Shown: positions 63,939 to 64,000 of the stretch, one piece after another
Numbering within the stretch: position 1 is the first letter of the stretch
Layout of the letters: each line of letters opens with the position of its first letter
Assembly: GCA_040226215.1 (NCBI GenBank)
Contig: JAVKFF010000246.1
Span: 16,838 to 80,837, forward strand
Source: JAVKFF01 sp040226215
GTDB taxonomy: Bacteria > Pseudomonadota > Alphaproteobacteria > DSM-16000 > Inquilinaceae
DNA length: 64,000 nucleotides
Reading direction: 5' to 3'
Made by a program: the position numbers and the translations under genes
The notes under the pieces: model-generated
What the model saw: only the letters and a program-made list of their open reading frames with translations
Databases searched by the model: none
What the model was told of the DNA's origin: nothing

Positions 63939-64000
63939 AGGTCGAACAGGGAGGCTACGGTCTGAAGCAGACCGTGGACGTCACATTAGCGTCACTTGAC

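Noticed and set aside
63957..63975. Perfect hairpin near the right edge as part of a tRNA or small RNA
   Set aside because: There is no cloverleaf or U-run; the visible piece is too short to classify.

Overview
The window is high-GC DNA, densely packed on both strands, from an alphaproteobacterium most like Rhodospirillales and relatives. The markers are an NDUFA12 complex I accessory subunit, the aat–DUF2155–mlaD–NDUFA12 gene order, DUF4170 and DUF1127 proteins, an iscR-linked SUF operon, an ScfR-type regulator next to isocitrate lyase, and a relative of the B12-dependent ribonucleotide reductase NrdJ. This placement is an inference from gene content. No rRNA, tRNA, prophage, transposase or CRISPR array was seen.

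Layout. 1-5570 (minus): cysE, iscR, a cysteine desulfurase, a [2Fe-2S] ferredoxin, sufB, two small membrane proteins and the start of sufC, an iron-sulfur assembly block with an IscR-like site before sufB. 5837-14800: alpha/beta hydrolase, tyrS, a YhdP/AsmA-like protein, glnE, bcp. 14827-20722: a DODA-type dioxygenase divergent from LysR, a VOC protein, and an ScfR-type regulator divergent from aceA (glyoxylate shunt). 20923-29158: accessory-looking genes, including a delta-class carbonic anhydrase flanked by palindromic repeats, a Tat-exported PhoD-type phosphatase, two SDRs, an epimerase and a DUF455 protein. 29166-30544: a Fic AMP-transferase with a perfect inverted repeat at its start.

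30653-46134: prfB with a programmed frameshift, PBP1A, an amidase, rne, then a tightly coupled operon (GGT-like lipoprotein, aminotransferase, mtgA), an M48 protease, a DsbA-like protein and a DUF1007/NicO metal-export pair. 46177-49805: a second copy of the palindromic element, a TetR regulator divergent from a DUF1348 / Tat-exported cysteine hydrolase / YHS cluster, and maiA. 50007-57010: a Sel1-repeat protein, a FAH-family hydrolase, aroQ-accB-accC, aat, DUF2155, mlaD, NDUFA12. 57274-63823: a DUF1127 protein, an NrdJ-like protein that lacks the known catalytic segments, and hrpB.

The most unusual items are: (1) the intact 1107-residue NrdJ paralogue without the radical-cysteine finger loop, preceded by two NrdR-box-like palindromes 42 bp apart; (2) a dispersed palindromic element in two copies whose stem shows compensatory changes; (3) the self-operator-like repeat at the Fic gene; (4) an RNase E whose first Zn-link cysteine is serine; (5) a gamma-glutamyltransferase-like lipoprotein without the nucleophilic threonine, co-translated with a transglycosylase. 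All functional statements rest on reading the sequence and remembered family features; no database search was run.
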